From: UBA7803 sp034522075
GTDB lineage: Bacteria; Pseudomonadota; Gammaproteobacteria; Pseudomonadales; Azotimanducaceae
Assembly (NCBI GenBank): GCA_034522075.1
Contig: JAXHLO010000021.1
Coordinates: 62,001-126,000, forward strand
Length of the DNA: 64,000 bases
Direction: 5' to 3'
Of this stretch, positions 51,976 to 60,438 are shown in pieces; position 1 is the stretch's first letter, and every line of letters starts with the position of its first letter. A program made the translations under genes and the position numbers. The notes beneath the pieces were generated by a model that was not told the origin of the DNA, ran no database searches, and worked only from the letters and a program-made list of their open reading frames with translations.

Positions 51976-52614
51976 CTAGAAGGTCTTGAGCAGGGCTGGC
52001 AGCTCGGCCAGGGTGTCGATGCGCGCCGCTGCGCCGGAAAAGTCCTGGCCGCGCACGAAGTCGTTGGCAACGACGATACAGTCGATGCCCGCAGCCACAG
52101 CGGCCCGCAGGCCCCGCTCCGAATCTTCCACCACCACGGCTTCGTGGGGCTCAGCCGTAAAGCGCTGCAGGGCCGTCAGGTACGGGTCGGGTGCCGGCTT
52201 GGAGCGGGCATAGTCGCCGTTGGCCAGCACAAAGTCCATGTGCGGGACGATGTTGCGTTTACGGTGGATCAATTCGAAGTCCGTTTTCTTCGCCGTGGTA
52301 ACGATGGCCATGGCGTAGTCTGATGCCAGTCGCCGCAGCACGTCTTCCACACCGGGAATGGCGATGTCGGCGCTCTCCAGCAGGGATTGATAGAGGCGGT
52401 TACGTTCCTCGCGGTGGCGGCTGATCGTTTCGGGGTCGACGCCCTGTTCTTCGAGCCGTGCCCAGGCTGAGCGCCCCAGGGCCATGTCGGCAAGATAGGC
52501 GGCATGCTGCAGATCCACACCCAGACCCCGGATGGCCCGGCGGGTGGCCTCGAAGTACAGGGGCTCGGTATCCACCAGGACACCGTCGTGATCCCAGAGA
52601 ATATAGCGTTTCAT
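51976..52614 (-). CDS. HAD-superfamily phosphatase (beta-phosphoglucomutase-like)
   Basis: A 212-residue HAD hydrolase. Motif I is WDHDGVLVDTEP (the DxDGxxxDT nucleophile Asp). A cap domain of about 70 residues follows, then motif II as IVTTAKK, the Lys of motif III in ARSKPAPDPYLTAL, and motif IV VVVEDSERGLRAAVAAGI. It dephosphorylates a small phosphometabolite, and mutase activity cannot be excluded. The start MKRYILWDHDG fits directly. A longer in-frame start overlaps the acyl-CoA synthetase end. It follows that gene by 10 bp on the same strand. Confidence 0.88.
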   Translation of the reverse strand: MKRYILWDHDGVLVDTEPLYFEATRRAIRGLGVDLQHAAYLADMALGRSAWARLEEQGVDPETISRHREERNRLYQSLLESADIAIPGVEDVLRRLASDYAMAIVTTAKKTDFELIHRKRNIVPHMDFVLANGDYARSKPAPDPYLTALQRFTAEPHEAVVVEDSERGLRAAVAAGIDCIVVANDFVRGQDFSGAAARIDTLAELPALLKTF

Positions 52615-52624
52615 CCCGGTCGGA

Positions 52625-54445
52625 TCAGAAGCCGGCTTCGCCCCGGGCAATGGTGGCCGCATAGTCGCGATCCAGCGGCTCGTAGCGGCTGCTGCCCGGT
52701 TTCATGACGTACAAGGGGTCGCTCACCTTGTCCGGATCGTAGCCTTCCTCGCGCAGTTTGTTCTTGAGCAGCTTGAACGTCACCGTGACATCCACATCGG
52801 GTTCCACGCGCAGGAACACGGGGCGGGCATAGGAGGGCAATTGCCGGTTGACGTACTCTGAGAACGCGTCCAGATCCAGTTCGTCGACCTCCTCGTCCAG
52901 GGTGATCGCCGCCATACCGGCACGGCCGTCGGCACCCGGCACTTCGACGCCAAAGACGTTGCAGAAGCGCACCTGGCTGAAACCGTTGATGATCTCGCCC
53001 ACCTCGTTGGTCGATACGTTCTCCGACTTCCAGCGGAAGGTGTCACCGACCCGGTCGACGAACTGATAGTGGGGATAGCCCAGGGTGAAGCCCGCGTCTA
53101 CTTCGCGCATCAGGTCTCCGGAATTGAACCAGGCATCGCCTTCCTCGAAAGCATCACGCACGATCTTCTTCTCGGTGGCTTCTTTGCTGGTATAGCCTTC
53201 GAACACTGCTTCCGGGTTGATGTGGCCGAGCAGCAGGCCGGGTTCACCGGGTTCCACCTCGATACAGCGGCCGTGCTCGTCGCGCACGATTTCGTCCTTG
53301 TCCACATCGTATCGGACCAGCGCGTGACGGGCGGAGGTCATGCCTACCGTGCAGTCTTTGTTCAACAGGTTGGCAAACGCCACGTTACCTTCGCTGGCGC
53401 CGTAGAACTCGGCGATACGTTTGACGCCGAAGCGCTTTTTGAAGTCCTTCCAGATATCGGGGCGCAGACCGTTGCCCATCATGCGGGTGAGCGGGTTCTT
53501 GTGGTCGTCGGCGGCCGCCGGTGTATTCATCAGATAGCGGCACAGCTCACCGATGTAAATGAAGCAGTTGGTATTGTGCTCACGAACCTCGCTGAGGAAA
53601 TTACTCGCGGAGAATCTGCGCCGGATGAACATGCTGGCGCCGGAGGCGAGCCCTGCGCCCACACCGATCATCAGTCCGGTGCCGTGATAAAGGGGCAGGC
53701 AGATGTACAGGCGGTCTTTGTGTGTGCACTTCAACCCCGCCTTGGCGGACAGCGTCGCGCTGGCAAGATAGCGCCGATTGGACAGGACCGCCGCCTTTGG
53801 TAAGCCGGTCGTTCCCGATGTGAAAATGTAGAAGGCGTTGTCGCCCAGCAGCACTTCTCCGGTTTCGGCCAGGTTCTCATCGCCCGCCTGATCAGCCAGG
53901 GCCGCAAGATTCTGCGACCAGTTGTCCGGCGCGGTTTCCGGCGTCCCGCCGGAGCGGTCGGGAACCCAGAAAAAGTCCTCTCCTTCCGCGAGCGGGAGTT
54001 CGTCTTTCACCTCCGCCATGGCGTCGGCGAGTTCTTCGCCGAATACGCATTTGGTCGATTCCGTTACCTGCACGCAATGGGTCAGCGGGCGTCCGCGCAG
54101 GTTGGTATTGATCAGGCCGGCGGTGACGCCGAGCTTGTTCAGACCGATGCAGGTGGCCAGGAATTCGATGCGGTTCTCCATGAACACGCTCACCGCATCG
54201 CCGCGCTGGAGTCCCTGGGCCTGGAACACACGGGCATAGCGGTTGGCCAGCGCGTTCAGTTCCTGCCAGGTGATTCGCTGACCTTCGAACAGCACGGCGA
54301 TGCGCTCGGGAAATGCCTGGGCCGTTCGCTCCACCATGGCGGCCACGCAGTCCGGCGTGTCCAGAGGCCGCGGCTGCATGCCTTTCTTCAGGGCCATGAG
54401 CGTGGGTAGCTGAGCCACGGTCCGGGCGACATCGACGATTCCCAT
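52625..54445 (-). CDS. FATP/very-long-chain-type acyl-CoA synthetase (FadD6-like)
   Basis: A 606-residue ANL enzyme of the fatty acid transport protein branch. It has AFYIFTSGTTGLPKAAVLSNRRYL, CLPLYHGTGLMIGVGAGLASGASMFIRRRFSASNF, EFYGASEGNVAFANL, the A7-A8 region WFNSGDLMREVDAGFTLGYPHYQFVDRVGDTFRWKSENVST and the C-terminal VTFKLLKNKLREEGYDPDKVSDPLYV. The YHGTG and FRWKSENVSTNEV motifs separate it from AlkK-type enzymes. It activates long or very long fatty acids, or steroid-like acids. AGGAAAT precedes the ATG. A longer in-frame start lies in the divergent promoter region. Confidence 0.9.
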   Translation of the reverse strand: MGIVDVARTVAQLPTLMALKKGMQPRPLDTPDCVAAMVERTAQAFPERIAVLFEGQRITWQELNALANRYARVFQAQGLQRGDAVSVFMENRIEFLATCIGLNKLGVTAGLINTNLRGRPLTHCVQVTESTKCVFGEELADAMAEVKDELPLAEGEDFFWVPDRSGGTPETAPDNWSQNLAALADQAGDENLAETGEVLLGDNAFYIFTSGTTGLPKAAVLSNRRYLASATLSAKAGLKCTHKDRLYICLPLYHGTGLMIGVGAGLASGASMFIRRRFSASNFLSEVREHNTNCFIYIGELCRYLMNTPAAADDHKNPLTRMMGNGLRPDIWKDFKKRFGVKRIAEFYGASEGNVAFANLLNKDCTVGMTSARHALVRYDVDKDEIVRDEHGRCIEVEPGEPGLLLGHINPEAVFEGYTSKEATEKKIVRDAFEEGDAWFNSGDLMREVDAGFTLGYPHYQFVDRVGDTFRWKSENVSTNEVGEIINGFSQVRFCNVFGVEVPGADGRAGMAAITLDEEVDELDLDAFSEYVNRQLPSYARPVFLRVEPDVDVTVTFKLLKNKLREEGYDPDKVSDPLYVMKPGSSRYEPLDRDYAATIARGEAGF

Positions 54446-54560
54446 AGGATTTCCTGTGCTGATTCGGACGAACGCCAGACGATAGCGGGCGGGACTGCCC
54501 CCTTCAAGACGATTGTGGCATGCTGGCTCCGTCAGCATGCGGCACGCCGGGGAGAGTGTT

Positions 54561-55433
54561 ATGAATCAGTGGCAGGTGGGGGACGTCAGGATCACGCGCA
54601 TCGTCGAGGTGGAAATCGCCGGCGGCACGCGCTTCATTCTGCCGGACGCCACACCGGAGGCCTGCCTGGAACTGCCGTGGCTGCAGCCGCACTTCATGGA
54701 TGATGAGGGCAAGCTGGTCATGAGCGTGCATGCCCTGGTGGTGGATACCGGCGAGCATCGCATCGTGGTGGACACCTGCATCGGCAACGACAAGGAGCGC
54801 TCCATACCCAACTGGAGCCATCTGCAGACCGGCTTCCTGGCGGATCTGGAAGCCGCCGGCTATCCGCGGGATTCCATCGACACCGTGCTGTGCACCCATC
54901 TGCACGTGGATCACGTAGGCTGGAATACCATGCTGGTGGACGGCAAATGGGTGCCAACCTTCCCCAACGCCCGCTACCTGTTCGCCGAAGCGGAATGGCG
55001 CTACTGGGACGCTCACGACGACGATCCCATGAATCTCAACGTGCTGGATGATTCCGTGCGGCCCGTCTTCGAGGCCGGCCTGGTGGATCTGGTCAGCGTC
55101 GATCATCAGGTGTGCGATGGGATCACGCTGGAACCGACGCCGGGTCACACACCGGGGCACGTGAGCGTCCACATCGCCTCCGCCGGCGAAGAGGCGTTGA
55201 TTACCGGCGATTGCGTTCACCACCCCTGCCAGATGAGCCGCACCGATTGGTGCAGCGCCGCGGATACCGACCAGCAACAGGGGCGCAGCACCCGCGAAGC
55301 GGTGCTCGAACGCTACGCGGATGGCCCGGTGCTGGTCATCGGCACGCATTTCGCCACGCCCACCGCCGGATATGTGAAGACGCGGGCGGAGGGCGGTTAC
55401 TGGCTGGATGTGGATTCGGTCAACGCCGGTTAG
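54561..55433 (+). CDS. MBL-fold metallo-hydrolase (lactonase-like)
   Basis: A 290-residue metallo-beta-lactamase fold. ALVVDTGEHRIVVDTCIGNDK begins the fold, then the zinc motif VLCTHLHVDHVGWNTM (HxHxDH), LEPTPGHTPGHVSVHI (third His) and EALITGDCVHHPCQM (bridging Asp). The TGDCVHH form and short N-terminal lead are seen in quorum-quenching lactonase-related and other small-molecule hydrolases. Substrate is unknown. GGAGAG precedes the ATG, and earlier in-frame ATGs are ignored. Its 3' end overlaps the convergent MBL gene by 14 bp. Confidence 0.87.
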   Translation: MNQWQVGDVRITRIVEVEIAGGTRFILPDATPEACLELPWLQPHFMDDEGKLVMSVHALVVDTGEHRIVVDTCIGNDKERSIPNWSHLQTGFLADLEAAGYPRDSIDTVLCTHLHVDHVGWNTMLVDGKWVPTFPNARYLFAEAEWRYWDAHDDDPMNLNVLDDSVRPVFEAGLVDLVSVDHQVCDGITLEPTPGHTPGHVSVHIASAGEEALITGDCVHHPCQMSRTDWCSAADTDQQQGRSTREAVLERYADGPVLVIGTHFATPTAGYVKTRAEGGYWLDVDSVNAG

Positions 55434-56547
55434 CCCGTAGCGCTACACCATCATGGGTCCGTCGCTGGGTAGCGTCGTGGCTCTCCGGGTGGGCGCGGCG
55501 CGCCAGGTCCGGATCGATGGAGAGAAACCGATAGCGGCCGTCTTCGTGCAGCGTGCGCTCGATACGATTGCGGTGCATGAGCAGGTGCAGATGGGCGATG
55601 GCTTCGCCCAGTGCCATCATCGTCTGCCGGGAATCGAGCTTGCGGGCGAACAGCACCGGCAGCAGATCCTTCGCGAGCGCCGGTTCCACACAGTGTTCCT
55701 CGATAGCCAGCATGCGGTCTTCATGGTGGCTGATGAGTGCCCGCAGGCGCTCTCGAATGCCGTAGAAGGGCAGGTTGTGGGCGGGCAGCACCAGAAGGTC
55801 CGGGGGCAGCTTAAGCAGCCGGTCGTGGGATTCCATCCATTCTTTCAGGGGATTGGCCTCCGGCTCGGTGGGGTGCACGCTGACATTGCTGGTGATCACC
55901 GGCAGAATCTGGTCGCCCGAGATCAGCACCTTGGCCGCCGGGTTGTACAGGCAGGCGTGCTCCGGGGAGTGTCCTGAGCCGACCACGACCTGCCAGTGCT
56001 GGTTGCCGATGGTGAGTACGTCGCCGTGTTCCAGGCGCCGGTATCCGGCGGGCATCTCCGGCATGGACATCCCGCTGCTGGCCCGGGCACTCCACTGCCG
56101 GCGCAGTTCTTCCAGGTATTCCGCCGGCATGCCGGCGCGCACGTAGAAGTCCCGGCCCAGCCAGCTCGAATGATGGCCGGGGCCGCTCGCCGAGAAGGCG
56201 CGGGCCTGATAATACTCGGCGCGGGTCATGTACAACGGGCAGCGGAAGTGGTCGGTGATCATGGTGCACTGGCCCACATGATCCGGGTGCATGTGGGTGC
56301 AGATCACGCCGACCACCGGCCGGCCGGACAGCTCGCGGCTGAAGATGTCGTGCCAAAGCTCGGTGATTTGCGGCAGCGGCAGCCCGGTATCCACCACCCA
56401 CCAGCCGTCGCGGTCTTCCAGCAGATACAGATTGATGTGGTTGAGCGATCCGCCCATGGGCATGGTTAGCCAGCGCACGCCGGGCGCCACGTCTACCGTG
56501 TGGCCGGGGGCAGGGTGTTCACCGTACGGGTAGTCGAGACCGTTCAT
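55420..56547 (-). CDS. MBL-fold metallo-hydrolase (second type)
   Basis: A 375-residue metallo-beta-lactamase protein: VRWLTMPMGGSLNHINLYLLEDRDGWWVVDTGLP, zinc site ICTHMHPDHVGQCTMI (HxHxDH), VVVGSGHSPEHACLYNP (third His) and ISGDQILPVI (bridging Asp). A late PAHNLPFYGIRERL gives the fourth His. The C-terminal 100 residues are helical (LMHRNRIERTLHEDG), as in the MBL proteins with a winged-helix-like tail. It probably hydrolyses a thioester or similar small molecule. The start MNGLDYPYGEHPAPGHTV is the only ATG before the fold. Convergent overlap with the preceding MBL gene. Confidence 0.87.
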   Translation of the reverse strand: MNGLDYPYGEHPAPGHTVDVAPGVRWLTMPMGGSLNHINLYLLEDRDGWWVVDTGLPLPQITELWHDIFSRELSGRPVVGVICTHMHPDHVGQCTMITDHFRCPLYMTRAEYYQARAFSASGPGHHSSWLGRDFYVRAGMPAEYLEELRRQWSARASSGMSMPEMPAGYRRLEHGDVLTIGNQHWQVVVGSGHSPEHACLYNPAAKVLISGDQILPVITSNVSVHPTEPEANPLKEWMESHDRLLKLPPDLLVLPAHNLPFYGIRERLRALISHHEDRMLAIEEHCVEPALAKDLLPVLFARKLDSRQTMMALGEAIAHLHLLMHRNRIERTLHEDGRYRFLSIDPDLARRAHPESHDATQRRTHDGVALRANRR

Positions 56548-56598
56548 CGCTGCCCCAGTCTAACGCAATTTTCCCGCCGCCTGCGGCGCGGCGCGTGT

Positions 56599-58053
56599 TC
56601 ATTCCATGGCATCGAGGACCCCCCGGGTCAGGGTCCAGATGGGGCGGGCGGCGCCGCGGGTCAGGCCCATGCGCACGACCACCAGGTCCCGGGACGGGAC
56701 CACCACCACGTTCTGACCCTCGAATCCGGATAGATAGAACATCTCCGCGGGCAGGTCCGGGTGGGGCCGGTCTGCCGGATCGTCGTCGGCACCGTGATTG
56801 AGCCAGACCTGCGCGCCGTACTGTCCCTGTTCGGCCGCCGGCGCCGGCGTCAGCGAATACGCCACCCAGTCCGGCGGCAGCAGGCGCTCGCCGTTCCAGA
56901 CACCGTCCTGCAGGTACAGCAGCCCCAGGCGGGCCCAGTCCCGGGGTGTGGCGTACATGTACGACGAACCGACGAAGGTGCCGGAAACGTCGGGCTCCAT
57001 GACGGCGCTGGCCATACCCAGCGGATTGAACAGCCGCTCGCGGGGAAAGGTGAAGTAATCCTGCAGCGATTCGAATTGCTGGCGGTGGATCCTGGCGATC
57101 AGGTTGCTGGTGCCGCTGGAATAGGACCAGTGGGTGCCGGGCGGGTGATCCAGAGGCATTTTGGCGGTGAAGCTGCCCATGTCGTCCTTGCCGGGGCCGA
57201 ACAGCATCGCCACGACATCGGAAGCCGACTCGGCATTGTAGACCTCGGAGAACGCCAGACCGCTGGACATGCGCAGCAGGTGCTCGAGCGTAATGGCCGC
57301 ACGCGGATCGCCTTCGTTCTGCCATTCGCTGACCGGGGCCGGCTGCTCCACCGCGAGACTGCCGTCGGCCACCAGCAGACCCGTGAGCGCACCCGTGACC
57401 GTCTTGGTCATTGACCAACCGAGTTGCGGGGTGGCGGCATCGAATGGCTCGGCATAACGTTCGGCAATGATGCGTCCCTGATGAACCACGACCACGGCCC
57501 GGCTGCGCAGCAGATTGTCCGGATCGGTTTCGGCAAAAGCCTGGGTGATCGCGGCATCGACGGCTGCCAGATCTACGCCATCCACGGTTTCCGGCACATT
57601 CACCCGGGTGCCCTGGGGCCAGTCCGCCTGCGGATCGGCGGGGGCCAGGGCCGGGTAGCCGGCAGGATCGAACTGGGCGAGCAACCCGGAGATGTCATCG
57701 GCGTCCGCCAGGGTGCATCCCAGCGGCCCGCGGTAGACGGCGGTGGCCGATTGGCCGGTGGCGCTGGCAACCACGGTGGCGGGGTCGTCGGTCAAAGTAA
57801 AGCTGACGCCCTGGGCGGCCGCCTCCTGCAGTTCCTCGGCGAGGACGTGCTGCCGCTCGCGCCCGGACACGAAGACCGATGAGCAGAGGATTTTGGCACC
57901 GTTGGCCAGGCCGATGCGAAGCTGTTGCGTGTCGCTGTCCGGCGGGGCGGCCGGGTCGGCGCTCATGGATTGCGGCGTACTATCTCCCTGGCCGCAGGCG
58001 CCCAGCGACAACAGCACCAGCGCGGCGGCCCAGCGCCCGATTGCGACATTCAT
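56599..58053 (-). CDS. Beta-lactamase-fold serine hydrolase, lipoprotein
   Basis: A 484-residue protein. Signal peptide and lipobox (ALVLLSLGACGQG) indicate a lipid-anchored envelope protein. The serine-hydrolase domain has the nucleophile in GWSMTKTVTGAL (SxxK), the second motif in HWSYSSGTSNL (YxS/N-like) and a C-terminal strand FEGQNVVVVPSRDLVVVRMG. The fold is that of class C beta-lactamases and esterases of family VIII (EstB, 6-aminohexanoate hydrolase), which often act on esters or amides. A preceding 130-residue segment is not assigned. The frame stays open far upstream across the antisense of the acyl-CoA dehydrogenase, but the lipoprotein start at 58053 is the only credible beginning. 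Confidence 0.87.
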   Translation of the reverse strand: MNVAIGRWAAALVLLSLGACGQGDSTPQSMSADPAAPPDSDTQQLRIGLANGAKILCSSVFVSGRERQHVLAEELQEAAAQGVSFTLTDDPATVVASATGQSATAVYRGPLGCTLADADDISGLLAQFDPAGYPALAPADPQADWPQGTRVNVPETVDGVDLAAVDAAITQAFAETDPDNLLRSRAVVVVHQGRIIAERYAEPFDAATPQLGWSMTKTVTGALTGLLVADGSLAVEQPAPVSEWQNEGDPRAAITLEHLLRMSSGLAFSEVYNAESASDVVAMLFGPGKDDMGSFTAKMPLDHPPGTHWSYSSGTSNLIARIHRQQFESLQDYFTFPRERLFNPLGMASAVMEPDVSGTFVGSSYMYATPRDWARLGLLYLQDGVWNGERLLPPDWVAYSLTPAPAAEQGQYGAQVWLNHGADDDPADRPHPDLPAEMFYLSGFEGQNVVVVPSRDLVVVRMGLTRGAARPIWTLTRGVLDAME

Positions 58054-58191
58054 GGCAGTCTTCCTATCCCCGGCGAATCCCTGACCTTGGCGCCAACGGC
58101 CCCGGAAAGCAACACCCGGCGGTGGTACCAGGCTGGGCAAGCGGGGGCGGGATGCTTTAGATTTACCAGCTGAATCAAGGGGAGATCGACC

Positions 58192-59448
58192 ATGGCCATG
58201 AATGTAAAGCCGGTACCGGCGCTCGACGACCAGATCAACGAGATTCGTCTGGCAACGGCGGAGATCATCAACCGGGAGATTCTCCCCAACGAGGGTCGGT
58301 TGTGGGCCGGTGTTTCCGACAGCGCCAATCAGCCCAACGAGGTGAAGCAGGACGCCAAGGAACTGCGCAAGCACATTCAGAACGAAGTGAGAAAGGCCGG
58401 GCTGTGGGCCCCGCATCTGCCCGAGGAGTTCGGCGGTATGGGGCTGACGTTCCTGCAGCATGCCTACATGAACGAAGTGCTGGCCTACAGCCCCGGTGCA
58501 TCGGCACTGTTCGGGGTGGTGGCGCCCAATGCCGGCAACCAGAAAATTCTCGTCAAATACGGGTCCCCGGAGCAGCATGAAAAGTGGTTGAAGCCCCTCG
58601 TCGAAGGCACGATGCAGTCGGGCTTCTCGATGACCGAGCCGGACAACGCGGGATCCGACCCGCGTTCCATCACTACGCGCGCTGAACTCGACGGCGACGA
58701 GTGGGTGATCAACGGCCACAAGTGGTTCACCTCCAACGGTCACGCTGCCGACTTCTACATCGTCATGTGCCGTACCAGCGATCCGGACGCGCCGGGCGAG
58801 GGCAATGACAGGATGACCCAGATCATCGTCCCCAAGGACACGCCGGGGGTGAACGTGGTGCGCGGGGTTCCGGTCTGGGGACGCGCGTCCAGTCACTGCG
58901 AGATCATTTATGACAACGTGCGTGTGCCCAAGGAAAACCAGCTCGGCCGCACCGGCAGCGGCCACCAGGCGGCGCAGGACCGGCTGGGTGCCGGCCGGGT
59001 CTATCACTGCATGAATTCCGTGGGCTCCATGTGGCGTGCCTTCGACCTGATGGTAGAGCGCCTCACCACCCGGGAGGTCCACGGCGGTGAGAAGCTCGAG
59101 GAGAAGCAGTTCATGCAGGGCTTCGTGGCCGACAGCTACATCGATATTCAAAGTGCGCGGCTCATGACCATTCATTGCGCCGAGAAGATGGAGAGCGGTG
59201 CAGACCCGCGTACCGACATCTCCGCTATCAAGGTCTTCGTGCCCGAGGCCTATCACCGGGTGGTGGACCGGGCCATTCAGGTCTGGGGGGCCGCCGGCGT
59301 CAGCGGTGATCTGCCGCTGGCCGGTATGTATCAGGGGGCCCGCACGCTGCGCCTGGCAGACGGTCCGGACGAGGTACACAAAATTCTCATTGCCAAGCTC
59401 ATCCTGCGCCGCTATCACGCCGGGGAGACGTGGGATTTCGGTAACTGA
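58192..59448 (+). CDS. Acyl-CoA dehydrogenase
   Basis: A 418-residue flavoprotein of the ACAD superfamily. The N-terminal helical domain has KAGLWAPHLPEEFGGMGLTFLQHAYMNEVLA, then MQSGFSMTEPDNAGSDPRSITTRAELDGDEWVINGHKWFTSNGHAAD (FAD-binding middle domain), DKAQNQLG-like KENQLGRTGSGHQAAQDRLG, and the C-terminal RAIQVWGAAGVSGDLPLAGMYQGARTLRLADGPDEVHKI (family signature). It removes hydrogens at the alpha/beta carbons of an acyl-CoA. AAGGGGAGA precedes the ATG. Compared with typical short-chain enzymes (about 380 residues) it has a longer N-terminus, as in ACAD10/11-like enzymes. Confidence 0.93.
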   Translation: MAMNVKPVPALDDQINEIRLATAEIINREILPNEGRLWAGVSDSANQPNEVKQDAKELRKHIQNEVRKAGLWAPHLPEEFGGMGLTFLQHAYMNEVLAYSPGASALFGVVAPNAGNQKILVKYGSPEQHEKWLKPLVEGTMQSGFSMTEPDNAGSDPRSITTRAELDGDEWVINGHKWFTSNGHAADFYIVMCRTSDPDAPGEGNDRMTQIIVPKDTPGVNVVRGVPVWGRASSHCEIIYDNVRVPKENQLGRTGSGHQAAQDRLGAGRVYHCMNSVGSMWRAFDLMVERLTTREVHGGEKLEEKQFMQGFVADSYIDIQSARLMTIHCAEKMESGADPRTDISAIKVFVPEAYHRVVDRAIQVWGAAGVSGDLPLAGMYQGARTLRLADGPDEVHKILIAKLILRRYHAGETWDFGN

Positions 59449-59474
59449 AACGCCAACCGGCTGGAGCACGGACC

Positions 59475-59858
59475 ATGCAATGCCCGAAGTGTCCCGGAAC
59501 GCTGGAACAGCGAACCTACGGCCGCAAGATCACCGTCCACCGCTGTAATGAGTGCGGCGGATTGTGGTGCAAACCGGAAGTGCTCATCGAGATGAAGCGG
59601 GAGTGGATGTCCGAGGCGGTGCTCGATGCCGGCGATCCGCGCCTGGGGAAGCAGCATGACAAGCTTGACGACATCGAATGCCCGGAGTGCGCTGTAGCCA
59701 TGGAGAAAGCTCATGACGAGCGCCAGACCCACATCTGGTACGAGCGCTGTCCGCAATGCGGCGGGTTGTATTTCGATGCCGGCGAGTTCACCGACCTGAA
59801 GTACGACACGCTCATGGACCGGCTGCGCGGCCTGTTGCGCGGTCAGCGGCCGGCCTGA
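59475..59858 (+). CDS. TFIIB-type zinc-ribbon protein (zf-TFIIB)
   Basis: A 127-residue protein with two zinc-ribbon-like modules: MQCPKCPGTLEQRTYGRKITVHRCNECGGLWCKPEVLI and IECPECAVAMEKAHDERQTHIWYERCPQCGGLYFDAGEF, each with two CxxC pairs. The G-L-W/Y-x-D-style ending is the zf-TFIIB family hallmark. Likely a small cytoplasmic zinc protein of unknown role. It follows the ACAD gene by 26 bp and precedes the SRPBCC gene by 8 bp, so it may be co-transcribed. Confidence 0.87.
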   Translation: MQCPKCPGTLEQRTYGRKITVHRCNECGGLWCKPEVLIEMKREWMSEAVLDAGDPRLGKQHDKLDDIECPECAVAMEKAHDERQTHIWYERCPQCGGLYFDAGEFTDLKYDTLMDRLRGLLRGQRPA

Positions 59859-59866
59859 TCAAGCTG

Positions 59867-60418
59867 GTGAACATCACAGCAAAGCGCTTGCTGGTGCTCG
59901 TGCCATTGGCGGCCGTCCTGGCAGGCGCCGGGGGCGCGGTACACGGGAAGGTTGCCGCGCAGGATGCTGCAGGCTTCGTGATCAGCCACGAGATGACGGT
60001 TGCTGGTACTCCGAAGCGCGTCTTCGTGGCTCTGACGGATGAAATTGCCCGCTGGTGGGATCCCGATCACTCCTACTCGGGGCAGGCGGACAACCTGTTT
60101 CTCGACGCCCGGGCCGGTGGCTGCTTCTGTGAACGGCTGGGCAATGGCGGCAGCGTGGAGCACATGCGCGTGGTGTTTGCGTCTCCCGGCAGGTTGTTGC
60201 GGCTGACCGGCGGACTCGGGCCCCTGCAGGGCATGGGCGCATCCGGCAGTATGGATTTCAACCTGCGCGCAGCCGGCGATGCCGCCACGCGGTTGGAGTT
60301 GCGCTACATTGTCTCCGGATTCTCGCCAGACGGGTTGGGCGACATTGCCGGCCCGGTGGACGCGGTGCTGGCGAACCAGTTGGCGCGGCTTACCGAGTAC
60401 CTGGACTCCGTGCACTGA
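59867..60418 (+). CDS. SRPBCC-domain secreted protein
   Basis: A 183-residue protein with a signal peptide (LLVLVPLAAVLAGAGGAVHG) and a START/SRPBCC lipid-binding-like domain: VISHEMTVAGTPKRVFVALTDEIARWWDPDHSYSG, GCFCERLGNGGSVEHMRVVFASPGRLLRLTGGLGPLQ, RLELRYIVSGFSPDGL. This resembles AHSA1/polyketide-cyclase-type SRPBCC proteins, which bind hydrophobic ligands, here outside the cytoplasm. The start is GTG at 59867, 8 bp after the zinc-ribbon stop, chosen for the basic residue pair before the signal helix. Confidence 0.8.
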   Translation: MNITAKRLLVLVPLAAVLAGAGGAVHGKVAAQDAAGFVISHEMTVAGTPKRVFVALTDEIARWWDPDHSYSGQADNLFLDARAGGCFCERLGNGGSVEHMRVVFASPGRLLRLTGGLGPLQGMGASGSMDFNLRAAGDAATRLELRYIVSGFSPDGLGDIAGPVDAVLANQLARLTEYLDSVH

Positions 60419-60438
60419 GTGCGGCAGTTTTTGCCGAT

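Noticed and set aside
54561..56547. Convergent MBL-fold pair as beta-lactamases
   Set aside because: Both have the general MBL zinc motifs but lack class B beta-lactamase features, and neither has a signal peptide. Generic hydrolase naming is safer.
58054..59469. 472 further codons of open frame upstream of the serine hydrolase on the minus strand
   Set aside because: It is exactly antisense to a well-supported acyl-CoA dehydrogenase, contains no domain-like sequence, and the hydrolase has its own lipoprotein start at 58053. Long antisense frames are expected in GC-rich DNA.
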